64,000 nucleotides of DNA, taken from NCBI GenBank assembly GCA_950022695.1, contig CATLLN010000001.1:186001-250000 (forward strand), read 5' to 3'. Below the pieces are notes generated by a model. That model saw only the letters and a program-made list of their open reading frames with translations, made no database searches and was not told where the DNA came from. Positions 51,245 through 59,633 of the stretch are shown piece by piece (position 1 is the first letter of the stretch; every line of letters begins with the position of its first letter). Position numbers and translations under genes: made by a program. Source of the DNA: an uncultured bacterium (lineage in GTDB: Bacteria; Cyanobacteriota; Vampirovibrionia; Gastranaerophilales; Gastranaerophilaceae).

Positions 51245-52912
51245 TTAGATTTCAAACAGACTGTGAAGCCTTGCTTGTATATCTTCTTCTTCAAGTTCTT
51301 CAGTTAATCTGTTTAAGTCTATTGCCATTTGATAATAATGGGCAGCATCATTTGTAAAGCCCATTTCCTGACTTGCACGGCCTGCATTAAAATATGCTAG
51401 TGTGTAATTAGGGTTTAGCGCAATTGCTTCTTCGAAGTATTCCAGTGCTTCTTCTGCGTTCATTAGACCATCAAGGTATAAAATTCCTAAATTGTTTTGT
51501 GCAAATTCGTTATCAGGTTTTAATTCAACGGCTTTGTGGTATGCAACAAGTGCTTCTTCAAGGTAATCTTTTTCCCAAAGTGCTATACCAACTTTTGAAT
51601 AAGCTCTAAAATCTTCAGGGTTAAGCGTAATTGCATCACAATATGAACGGATAGCTTTATCTAAATCATAATCAGCCATATAAATATCGCCTAAAGCTAC
51701 GTATAAATCATAATTTTTTGGATCAAGAATTATACCGGCTTGATATGTAGAAACAGCTGCTTCAATGTTGCCTTTGTGTTCTGCGTAAATCGAACCCAAT
51801 GCCTGACAAACAATTGAAGTCCACTCTGCATCAGGATTTATTGAAATAGCTTTTTGATAATGTTCGATTGCATCATCGTAAAGTTCAGCTTTTGCGTAAG
51901 CATATCCAAGAGAATTATTGAAAAACGGGTTTTCAGGTTCTCTGTCAACTGCAAGTTTGAATGCACTTACGGAATTTAATTTATCATCTTTTGACATATA
52001 TAAATGTCCAAGTTCATAGTATATTTGAGCTGTATCTATATCAAATTCCAAAAGCTTTTCATAACAATCAATAGCTTCTTCTGTATTTTCAGGGAAGTAT
52101 GTTTGCATAATTGTTGCAAGTTTAACAAGTATCTCGCGATTTAGTGGGTTTGCTTCAAGAACTTTTCTGTAGCAGTTTACTGTTGTTTCAATATCCTTGT
52201 TTTTTAAAGCTAAATCACCAATTTTGTTATAAAAATGTTCTGAATGTACGGTATTATCGATTGCTTGCTTGTATAACTTCTCTGCAGAATCGTACATTTT
52301 AAATTTTTCTAAGAATTTTCCTACTGTATTGTATGAAAATATAGAAACATCATTTGTCATGTTTTTATAAAACATTTTCATTGTAGGTCTATCCCAAGCA
52401 AGCATAACGCTTCCTGTTAAAAAATAATATAAAAATCCGACATAGTCTTTATATGTACCGTTTTGGGTATTAATTTTTTGTAGAAGCGATTGTGATAGAA
52501 TCATTCTCGGGCGACCTGAAGTCAGCGGATTCATAGAAATCGCTGATTTAAATTCTTTTTCGGCTGCCTGATAATCCTGCGCTAATTGCATAAAATATCC
52601 GGTATAAAGATGTGCATCTTTATTATTTGGAGATAGAGAAATCGCGGTTTTGCACTGCTCAATTGCTGTATTAACACTAATTTGTCCCTGTTCCCACATT
52701 AAAGTCGCAAGACGGTAGTAGGTTTCCGGGATAGTCGGGTCATACTTAACCGCATCTACATAGTGTTCCATAGCTTCTTGAAGGTCATGATTTCTTTGAC
52801 CGATAAGATATTTTTCATGAGCGATTCTTGCTTTTTCTAATGAATCTTTTGCTCTTTCTTTATTTTCTATGCTGTCTGTGCCTATTATCGGCATTAAAAC
52901 TTGTTCTGACAT
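51245..52912 (-). CDS. Tetratricopeptide repeat protein
   Basis: The 555-aa protein is almost entirely TPR repeats, about 13 to 14 of them, e.g. PEDFRAYSKVGIALWEKDYL and NNLGILYLDGLMNAEEALEY, with the usual W/L-G-Y-A-F-A-P spacing. There is no signal peptide, so it is probably a cytoplasmic scaffold for protein complexes. The track start at 52972 lacks support; the ATG at 52912 (MSEQVLMPIIG) has GGAG 8 bases upstream. Similar TPR proteins in bacteria assist pilus assembly or outer-membrane protein handling, but nothing here indicates which. A strong terminator follows. Confidence 0.85.
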   Translation of the reverse strand: MSEQVLMPIIGTDSIENKERAKDSLEKARIAHEKYLIGQRNHDLQEAMEHYVDAVKYDPTIPETYYRLATLMWEQGQISVNTAIEQCKTAISLSPNNKDAHLYTGYFMQLAQDYQAAEKEFKSAISMNPLTSGRPRMILSQSLLQKINTQNGTYKDYVGFLYYFLTGSVMLAWDRPTMKMFYKNMTNDVSIFSYNTVGKFLEKFKMYDSAEKLYKQAIDNTVHSEHFYNKIGDLALKNKDIETTVNCYRKVLEANPLNREILVKLATIMQTYFPENTEEAIDCYEKLLEFDIDTAQIYYELGHLYMSKDDKLNSVSAFKLAVDREPENPFFNNSLGYAYAKAELYDDAIEHYQKAISINPDAEWTSIVCQALGSIYAEHKGNIEAAVSTYQAGIILDPKNYDLYVALGDIYMADYDLDKAIRSYCDAITLNPEDFRAYSKVGIALWEKDYLEEALVAYHKAVELKPDNEFAQNNLGILYLDGLMNAEEALEYFEEAIALNPNYTLAYFNAGRASQEMGFTNDAAHYYQMAIDLNRLTEELEEEDIQARLHSLFEI

Positions 52913-53030
52913 TTCTGAAGCTCCAATATAAATATATAGATTTACATGACATGTCGGGCGTGAATTTTTCATCTTTAATTATTGTCAGAAAATCTCATCT
53001 ATTTATATTAGACTTTTTGGCAGAATTTTA

Positions 53031-54005
53031 TTAATGTGTAGAGCCAAATCGTATATAATCAACCGTAATTGCACACATGTCATAAACCGTAAGAGCTTCA
53101 ATCGGATTACATTTGCTCAACATATTTGTGTCAAAAGTCTCTTGGAAAAGGTTTTCCTGATTAAATTTGTACAATTGTGAGGAATGTCTTTGAAGGATTT
53201 CTTTAATATAGTCATTGTAAGTAAATGAAATTTTTTCATGGAATGTAATATTTTGATCTGCCGGATTATACCAGTTCCATGCGGCATGCTTTGCCTGACG
53301 CAGAGAATAATACGGCGAGTAATAAACCGAATGATCTTCTTTATAAGCAATTCTTGTTTGCAGGTACTTAATATTGTATTCTGCAATTCCCATTGGTATA
53401 GCATCTCCTGTCGGGATTACTGCAAAGGCGTAGACATGTGGATGTCTTTTGCCTTTGAGATCGTATGCTATACTGTGCGGTCTGTTCGGATCATCTTTTC
53501 CGTTTAAATCCACGTATATCATATAAAATTTCAGTGTGAAATCAGGATTCTCCTCATTATAATAACTTCTGTCGGTGTTAGGAATAATATCGTCAGTAAT
53601 CAATTCGGAAATATAAAATTTCATTCCGTTTAAAGCTGTAAAATTCGGGTCTATTGTTCTGAAATCAAAATTTTCATCCTTCATATATGCAACATTATTT
53701 TTTATAGGTTTGCTGCAGTTTGTGGTTTCAGTATTAATATATTCGGTTAACCCTTTGCATAATTTTTTAAATCCTTTTTTAGGATCATTATTTATTTTTA
53801 AGAAAGGATCAGTGTTTTCTTCTTTACCCATATCATAAATAGCAAGATTTAATGCTTCATATGCGGCTGCATATTTATATTTAACATTTTTATCTGCAAT
53901 AACTTGCTGCGGTTTTATAGTAGTAAAAAGAATTGATAACAAAACTGCTACTACCATAAAAAATAGTGCAATCTCAGCAAGAGTAAAAGCCGGTTTTAAT
54001 TTCAT
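53031..54005 (-). CDS. Type IV pilin-like protein (third of three tandem)
   Basis: The leader is only MKLKPA, then FTLAEIALFFMVVAVLLSILF; Ala at -1 replaces the usual Gly. The helix lacks the GIIGVVAAITIP pattern of the XRE-paired pilins and is closer to minor pilins. The ~290-aa head has DLNGKDDPNRPHSIAYDLKG, a form of the shared VDxNGxxDPN block, and Cys residues near the C-terminus. AGAGG precedes the ATG. It begins 8 bases after the previous gene, so the three form an operon. Confidence 0.8.
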   Translation of the reverse strand: MKLKPAFTLAEIALFFMVVAVLLSILFTTIKPQQVIADKNVKYKYAAAYEALNLAIYDMGKEENTDPFLKINNDPKKGFKKLCKGLTEYINTETTNCSKPIKNNVAYMKDENFDFRTIDPNFTALNGMKFYISELITDDIIPNTDRSYYNEENPDFTLKFYMIYVDLNGKDDPNRPHSIAYDLKGKRHPHVYAFAVIPTGDAIPMGIAEYNIKYLQTRIAYKEDHSVYYSPYYSLRQAKHAAWNWYNPADQNITFHEKISFTYNDYIKEILQRHSSQLYKFNQENLFQETFDTNMLSKCNPIEALTVYDMCAITVDYIRFGSTH

Positions 54006-54013
54006 ATATACCT

Positions 54014-54589
54014 CTATTTTGAAATTTTTCTTGTATTTTGTAAATATTGTTGAGCAATAGTCCCAGGAATAGAAATTTTTCCGTATTTATTAATTTCTAT
54101 ATCAAAGATATCAGGATTGTCGCAATTAGTGTCTCCTTCTTTACAATTAGGAAGATTTTCAATACCGTTAACATCAACGGTAATTTTTTCTTTGCCTGTA
54201 AATTTGCCGGATGTTGTTTTAGGTGGAAGATACCAGGCGATACCGTCAAGTGTTGTGAAAGTCGGAGATTTATCATTTTTTTTACAATTAACTTCTTCAG
54301 CGGTATTTACGAAACTTGCAAAAACTTTGCAAAATTTTTGAGTTCCTTGCGGATATTCATTTTCAACTTTTTCGCTTGTTTTTGTAAGTTCGCTTAGCAA
54401 ACCGGTTTCATAGTATGCGGCAGATTGAAGCATTTCATAAACATTAGTTGATGTAATATTATATGCTTTTCTAAACATAACCATAGTTGAATTTGGCTTA
54501 GCATGGGTTGTTGATAAGAACAAAACAACTAAAACTGCCATTATACTTATACATATTAACATTTCACTTAATGTAAAAGCTTTTTTCAT
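54014..54589 (-). CDS. Type IV pilin-like protein (second of three tandem)
   Basis: MKKA|FTLSEMLICISIMAVLVVLFL is a short leader and prepilin-type helix with Glu at +5; -1 is Ala. The head (~160 aa) has a Cys pair in CKEGDTNCDNPDIFDIEINKYG and a VDVNGIENLPN block. AAGGAA precedes the ATG. It lies 11 bases after the S74-fusion gene and 8 bases before the next pilin, so all three are probably translated from one message as minor pilins of one complex. Confidence 0.8.
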   Translation of the reverse strand: MKKAFTLSEMLICISIMAVLVVLFLSTTHAKPNSTMVMFRKAYNITSTNVYEMLQSAAYYETGLLSELTKTSEKVENEYPQGTQKFCKVFASFVNTAEEVNCKKNDKSPTFTTLDGIAWYLPPKTTSGKFTGKEKITVDVNGIENLPNCKEGDTNCDNPDIFDIEINKYGKISIPGTIAQQYLQNTRKISK

Positions 54590-54600
54590 AATTTATTTCC

Positions 54601-56120
54601 TTATTTTTTGTGTTCTAACTTTTTAATTTTTTCAGAAAGATTTTCAAGTTCCTGTTGTTGTTTATTAAGTGTTTTTGCTTGAGTTTCGATTTCTGTTTGT
54701 TGTTTGTCTACTTTAGCTTTCAAGTCAGTGAGCTCTGTAGTAAACTCTTGTAGTTTTTCTGAGAGCGCAATAACTTTATCATTAAGTTCTTTAATTGCAT
54801 TAATTGCAGAATAGAACATTTCATCCCATCTGATTTGAAGCCATCCATCTTTGTTTTTTGTTACAGCATTAGGGAAAACTTTTTGTAAGTCTTGAGCCAT
54901 AATCCCTACTTGAGGTTTTTTATCTTTATCATTTTTGAAAGTGAAATGGTAGAACTTAAGTTTATTTAATTCTTCTAGTCCGCCTGAGAACGTTTCGCTA
55001 ACATTTTTTAAACGTATATCTGAGTATATTAGTTTGTTGTCTATACTGGTATCTACGTAGCTGCAGTTCCCCTTGCTTATACGTCTCCAGTTGCCATTAA
55101 TGCTAGGGGGGCAAATCTTTTGGTTGTCTCCCATATCTCCCCAGCTTGTAGGTGCAAGAAATTTATATTCACCCAGCTGTACTCCCGGTTGCCTATCTCC
55201 ATTAATTGCAACAGCCCAATCGCCTCCGCCTTTATAATCGTCAGCCCAATGCCGTTCAAGTAGATCGATAGCATCGGTTATAGCTCTTCCATCGCCGTCA
55301 TGGCCGTAGTGGGCTTGGATATAAAGTGGATAAGCTTTGCCGTCTTCTACAGATTTTGCACCTACAAATGTAGTTTTGCCGACAATTAGGTTTCCAGGAA
55401 TATAAACGGTATCATCTTCTGTACCAAGAACAACTGAATGAGAATATACAGCTTTTGCATTATATCCTATTGCTGTAGATGATTGTGCAGTTAGAGCAAC
55501 ACTTGCATTGTAACCAATTGCGGTAGACCTGGATGCTTTTGTGTGTGCGTTATAGCCGATAGCAGTGGAATATCTAGAGTGTTTGAAAACCATGCTACTT
55601 GGTTTGTTAACTTTTGCGTTATTACCAATTGCAATTGAGCCGTCATCATCAGCGACAGCATTATAACCTATAACTACAGTATCTTTACTGTTTTGAGTAT
55701 TAAAACCAATGCCTACAAAATTAACCGGATATTTAGATGTATCATATTTGTTATTACCAAATAGAACAGAGTTGATAGGTATCTTATCTCCGCTTTCTCT
55801 GATTCCTACATAACCATTAGGTCTTGAATTCATAAAAATACGCTGATTTCTGCCTTTTACATATTCAACTGCATTTGCAGGATCAGAATTCAGCATATCA
55901 AATATTTTATCTGAACGTTCTCTTGATATTTTTCTTGTTATCATTGGTGCTGTTGCGGCAAGCACAATTGCAACAATAAGCAGTACAACCATCATCTCAG
56001 CTAAAGAGAAACCATTTTTTCTTTGTTTTTTTATAGTTAAGGTAAGCTTATTTTGCCTAAAACTCTCTACTGGTGCGGCTTTCGCCCCCCCCCGAACTGG
56101 TGGGTATTGTCTTTTTTCAT
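54601..56120 (-). CDS. Pilin-adhesin fusion: prepilin, YadA-like head and S74 chaperone domain; broken at a G9 tract
   Basis: The track starts at 55995 in mid-helix. The upstream frame reads KKQRKNG|FSLAEMMVVLLIVAIV, a prepilin signature, but has no start. ATG 56120, with GGAGGG upstream, opens MKKDNTHQFGGG, then a G9 run (56093-56085) shifts it to a stop. With 7 or 10 Gs it continues in frame through AKAAPVESFRQNKLTLTI to the pilin. After the helix come hep/Hag-like repeats (AIGYNAHTKASRSTAIGYNA), then SDIRLKNVSETFSGGLEELN, the start of a peptidase S74 intramolecular chaperone with the catalytic Ser-Asp, and a terminal coiled coil. It is likely a trimeric tip adhesin, first gene of a three-pilin operon. 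Off in this sequence unless the count is wrong. Confidence 0.75.
56085..56093 (-). repeat. G9 homopolymer in the 5' coding part of the pilin-adhesin gene
   Basis: Nine Cs on the plus strand. The coding frame joins the ATG to the prepilin motif only with 7 or 10 Gs. Short G tracts like this slip during replication and switch genes in several pathogens. Confidence 0.7.
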
Positions 56121-56179
56121 ATTCCCTCCTTTTTTATACCCCAGTATTTTATCATATTTAACATAAGTTATGCAAGAAT

Positions 56180-56923
56180 TTAATTATTTCTGCTTTGAAG
56201 TTTTAATAAAAGATTGAGGATTTCAATGTACATCCAAATGATTGTAACTAAAAGCGAAAATCCAAAATACCATTCATAGTTTTTATTTACTTTGTTTGAA
56301 AAAGTTTCAATGTTGTCAAAATCTATTATTAAATTAAATGATGCAATTGCAACAATCAGTACACTAAATCCTATTCCAATCGGGCTGTTTGAAAAGATTT
56401 GCGGGATTACAATATTAAAAAATCCCAGAATAAATTGCACAAGATAAATCCCAAAGATTGCAAAAGTGGAATTTATAATAACCATGCGAAATTTATCTGT
56501 AGCTTTAACCATGCCTGTTTTATATAAGAAAAACATGCCAAAAAGAGCGAACATTGTACCCAATGCTGCTTGAGAGGCTACTCCCGGAATAATTTTGTTT
56601 ACGTAAGCAGAGAAATACCCTAATACTAACCCTTCGCATAGAGCATAAAGTGGAGTAGTAATAATAAGAGATTTATTTTTTGGAGCAAAACAAATAAATA
56701 TTGCAAGAATTAAACCTCCAAAAATTCCTCCTTGATAAAGCATGACGGCTTTATCTCCGAATCCGGTTAACTGTAAGTACCAAGTATAAGCAAACGTAAT
56801 AAACATCAAAAAGCCTAAAAGGCATGTTTTGAGTATGGTGCCATTAATTGTCATAACATGGTTATCATCAGAAATTTCAAGTGAAGGTTGTAAACTTCTG
56901 TCATTAAGAGTAGGATTAGCCAT
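56180..56923 (-). CDS. Bax inhibitor-1/YccA family membrane protein
   Basis: The 247-aa protein has seven or so membrane helices with family landmarks: FAYTWYLQLTGF, LVLGYFSAYVNKIIPG, an acidic loop segment with FNLIIDFDNIE, and YEWYFGFSLLVTIIWMYIEIL. YccA-like proteins lie in the inner membrane; some interact with FtsH or leak Ca2+. A specific role is not clear here. AAAGGAG precedes the ATG. The ~50-residue N-terminal tail (NPTLNDRSLQPSLEI) is soluble. Next to it is the pilin operon, same direction, but separated by ~60 bases and probably separate. Confidence 0.8.
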   Translation of the reverse strand: MANPTLNDRSLQPSLEISDDNHVMTINGTILKTCLLGFLMFITFAYTWYLQLTGFGDKAVMLYQGGIFGGLILAIFICFAPKNKSLIITTPLYALCEGLVLGYFSAYVNKIIPGVASQAALGTMFALFGMFFLYKTGMVKATDKFRMVIINSTFAIFGIYLVQFILGFFNIVIPQIFSNSPIGIGFSVLIVAIASFNLIIDFDNIETFSNKVNKNYEWYFGFSLLVTIIWMYIEILNLLLKLQSRNN

Positions 56924-57028
56924 AATATAAAACTCCTTTTTATTGTATAATATCGCCTAATTCCCTTATATAATACCATATAAAATATAAATCTCAATTG
57001 TACATATGAAAAAAAATAAAAAAAGTAC

Positions 57029-57057
57029 TTTACAATAATTTTTTTTTGTTATATATT
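57029..57057 (+). promoter_or_regulatory. tRNA-Asn promoter
   Basis: TTTACA, 17-base spacer and TATATT lie about 32 bases upstream of the tRNA. The leader contains CGGCA-CATT-TGCCG. Confidence 0.6.
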
Positions 57058-57088
57058 AAAGGAGTCGGCACATTTGCCGCAGCAATAT

Positions 57089-57160
57089 TCCTCAGTAGCT
57101 CAATGGCGGAGCATTCGACTGTTAATCGAAGGGTTGCTGGTTCGAGTCCAGCCTGGGGAG
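57089..57160 (+). tRNA. tRNA-Asn (GTT)
   Basis: Acceptor TCCTCAG/CTGGGGA with one T-G pair, D arm GCTC...GAGC, anticodon stem TTCGA/TCGAA with loop CTGTTAA giving GTT, and T arm GCTGG-TTCGAGT-CCAGC. CCA is not encoded, unlike tRNA-Asp in this window. Confidence 0.95.
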
Positions 57161-57162
57161 AA

Positions 57163-57197
57163 TAAAAAGAGACTAACTTATGTTAGTCTCTTTTTAT
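57163..57197 (+). terminator. Terminator after tRNA-Asn
   Basis: AAAAAGAGACTAAC, a TTAT loop and GTTAGTCTCTTTTT form a perfect stem with a T-run. Confidence 0.9.
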
Positions 57198-57249
57198 TTT
57201 AAGGAAATATTTTAAGAAAGGTATATTAGATAATTAATTCTTAATAGGG

Positions 57250-57278
57250 TTGACAAGTTTGGCATCATAATTTATTCT
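57250..57278 (+). promoter_or_regulatory. Promoter of the MBL hydrolase, leaderless
   Basis: TTGACA, exactly 17 bases and TATTCT, then 6 bases to the ATG at 57285. There is no ribosome binding site. This is the clearest leaderless promoter in the window. Confidence 0.65.
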
Positions 57279-57284
57279 ATATAT

Positions 57285-58085
57285 ATGAGGATTTCTGTAC
57301 TGGTTGATAATAATACAAATATGGGTAACACCCTCACTCCGGAACACGGGTTGTCATTTTATATTGAGGATGCTGATAAGAAGCTGGTCTTTGATTGTGG
57401 TACAACAGATGCGTTTATAAAAAATGCATATAAAATGGGTGTTGATTTAGAGCATGTAACTGATATTATTTTATCTCATAGTCATAGTGATCATGTTGGC
57501 GGATTTTTAAAATTACAGCTACTTTATCAAAAATTTCAGGATATTGGTCTTGAATTTGGACCGAAGAATATTTTTTCTCATCCGGATGTATTCATGGAAA
57601 ATACTATAGACGGACTTTTTGAAGAAGAGGAAAATATACATTTTAACAAGGATACACTTGATAGCTTTTTTAATCTGGTCTTAGCAAAAGAACCTAAAGA
57701 AATTTCTGAAAAGTTATATTATCTAGGAAGTATACCAATAGAAAAAGCAGTAAAGCTTGATTATGCACCGGATGAAACTGCCCTGGCATATAAATCAGAG
57801 GAAGGTTTGATTATTATTTCAGGTTGTTCTCACAGCGGAGTCGAAAATATAATTGAACATGCAAGAAGAGTTACCGGAGAACATAAAATTAAAACATTAA
57901 TTGGCGGAATTTATTTAATTAATAGGTCTGGTGAAGAAATCAATGAGCTTGGAAGATATTTAAAAGCTCAAGGTATAGAAAAAATTTATCCTTGTCATTG
58001 TACAGATTTAGAATCCCGAATTATACTTTCACGCTATGTTAAAATAGGTGAAGTAAGTGTTGGTAGAGCGTTTTCTTGGAATTAA
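57285..58085 (+). CDS. Metallo-beta-lactamase fold hydrolase (MJ0936/pterin-RFAP-like)
   Basis: The HxHxDH zinc motif is intact (SHSHSDHVGGF, residues 65-70), followed by an Asp/His set (SGCSHSGVEN, IYPCHCTD). The N-terminus MRISVLVDNNTNMG...HGLSFYIEDADKKLVFDCGTTDAF matches proteins annotated as 7,8-dihydropterin-6-yl-methyl-...phosphate-synthase-like; that name is unproven for bacteria. It likely hydrolyses a phosphoester. It has a strong promoter and no neighbours in the same transcript. The ~150 bases after it hold nothing I can identify. Confidence 0.85.
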   Translation: MRISVLVDNNTNMGNTLTPEHGLSFYIEDADKKLVFDCGTTDAFIKNAYKMGVDLEHVTDIILSHSHSDHVGGFLKLQLLYQKFQDIGLEFGPKNIFSHPDVFMENTIDGLFEEEENIHFNKDTLDSFFNLVLAKEPKEISEKLYYLGSIPIEKAVKLDYAPDETALAYKSEEGLIIISGCSHSGVENIIEHARRVTGEHKIKTLIGGIYLINRSGEEINELGRYLKAQGIEKIYPCHCTDLESRIILSRYVKIGEVSVGRAFSWN

Positions 58086-58233
58086 ACTGACATAAAATTA
58101 TAGTTATCTAAAACGCACTTGCACTTGAAAATTATTTTGGTACAGCACAAGATTGAGGGTGGAATCAAGGGTGAAGATATTTATTTTTGGTAAACCAGAA
58201 ATATTGTAAAAAACTAATATTCCTAAAAGTGAT

Positions 58234-58791
58234 TTATTTCCAATCAGGAAAATAATATATTGTTATAACATCTGTCGTTTTTATTTTAGCATGCCCACCC
58301 ATTATTAGGTTTGTAAGCGAACCAACGAAAGGTATTAGAGTTAAAGACCACTTCAGAGGATATACCCAAAAACATCTGTTTTGACCTTTTTTGGTGTAGT
58401 TATCAAGAAGTTTAGAGTTTTCTATATTTGGGATTTCAAAATCTCCTAATATTATTTCTGCAGGAAAACCATTCATTCCACTTGTTATTACTGTTTCAAT
58501 TTTACCGGTTATAATCTGATCTTTTTTTAAAATGGTTTTTCGTTTGCAGTATGTATCTTGCAAAACTTTAAACTTAATAACCTGTCCTTCTGTCAGGGTA
58601 TCTTTTGTTGAAATCGGCTCAATTATCCCCAGTTTGACAGGAACACTATATGTGCTTTCAAAATTATAAGGAAGAACTTCAGTTTGTACTATTTCGACAT
58701 CAGCATTTTCAGTCGGTAAAGTATTTTCACAATATCCCGCAACCGGATATATTAAAATCAGAAATAATAATACAAATAATAATTTATTCAT
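58234..58791 (-). CDS. Secreted hypothetical protein
   Basis: A signal peptide (KLLFVLLFLILIYPVAGYC) precedes an acidic stretch and a ~130-aa beta-rich domain (TEGQVIKFKVLQDTYCKRKTILKKDQIITGKI) followed by a short helix with GHAKIKTTDVITIYYFPDW at the end. The repeated G-x-I/V turns suggest a barrel-like or SH3-like fold, but I cannot name it. The start overlaps the stop of the M48-like gene upstream by 8 bases, so translation is coupled; GAGGAG precedes the ATG. It is probably a partner of that protein. Confidence 0.65.
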   Translation of the reverse strand: MNKLLFVLLFLILIYPVAGYCENTLPTENADVEIVQTEVLPYNFESTYSVPVKLGIIEPISTKDTLTEGQVIKFKVLQDTYCKRKTILKKDQIITGKIETVITSGMNGFPAEIILGDFEIPNIENSKLLDNYTKKGQNRCFWVYPLKWSLTLIPFVGSLTNLIMGGHAKIKTTDVITIYYFPDWK

Positions 58792-59482
58792 ATTTTAACT
58801 CCTCGTAAGATTTATATCTGATTTTTTCTTCAAGTTTTTTACGATTTTCAATTGATGTAAGTAAAAAATTCTGATAATATTTGTTATTAATGTATTCATT
58901 ATTTTCAAGGTATTGCGGGTATTTATATGTGATATATTCATAGATTCTTGCTAAGCGTTTTGATGTAAGATTATGTCTTGAGAATTTATCAAATCTTTTT
59001 TGCGGGCATGTTTTATTAATATAAACAATTAAGGCTAACGGGTTGTAACCTGTATTTACCATAAAATCAACGGCTCTTTTATCAGCCGCGGTTTCAAACT
59101 TTTTAGAACTTAGCGCAACCTGAATAGAATCAATTGTTCCGCCCCATACTCCATCATATGACTTTATTACTGTTGAAATTTCTCTTGATAATAATGCCGC
59201 AAGTTCATCATCTGTTTGAACAGAATTATAAAGTCCGTCATAAATTATTATTTGTCTTTTGGTTAAAGCTTTATCAGTGGTTAGTTTTTTCTTTTTTGTT
59301 CTTTTGTCGTATGTAAATACTATTCTTCTTGTTATTTTGTTATTATTTAAAATATTTGTGCCGACATTATCTATTCGTGTTTGTACAGCATTAATTTCTT
59401 CAAGATTTAAATCTTTTTCTTGTACTGCTTCACAAGCCATAGGAGTAAACATTAATAAGAATATTGCCAAAATTTTTTTCAT
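58784..59482 (-). CDS. M48-like pseudopeptidase lacking HEXXH
   Basis: The 232-aa protein has a signal peptide (KKILAIFLLMFTPMACEA, cysteine near the end but no good lipobox). The region DDELAALLSREISTVI lines up with DDALAWILAHEMSHLI of the M48 peptidase at 59634. The zinc ligands (HE..H) are replaced by SRE.S. A later match, ETAADKRAVDFMVNTGYNPLAL, aligns with MEYMADTEGLNLIIKAGYSPEKA but lacks the third zinc ligand context. So it is a catalytically dead relative, possibly regulating or assisting the active one. GAGGG precedes the ATG. It is divergent from the active peptidase gene. Confidence 0.65.
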   Translation of the reverse strand: MKKILAIFLLMFTPMACEAVQEKDLNLEEINAVQTRIDNVGTNILNNNKITRRIVFTYDKRTKKKKLTTDKALTKRQIIIYDGLYNSVQTDDELAALLSREISTVIKSYDGVWGGTIDSIQVALSSKKFETAADKRAVDFMVNTGYNPLALIVYINKTCPQKRFDKFSRHNLTSKRLARIYEYITYKYPQYLENNEYINNKYYQNFLLTSIENRKKLEEKIRYKSYEELKYE

Positions 59483-59633
59483 AAAACCCTCAATTCCTTA
59501 TTTTATTATATTTAAAAAGATATATTTCGACAAATTGTAAAGTTAAAAATTATAGACAAGTGGGTATATATTTTACTTGATAAATCAGAGATTTTTTTAT
59601 AAAATAGATCTATTAGGAATTAGGAGTTTGAAG

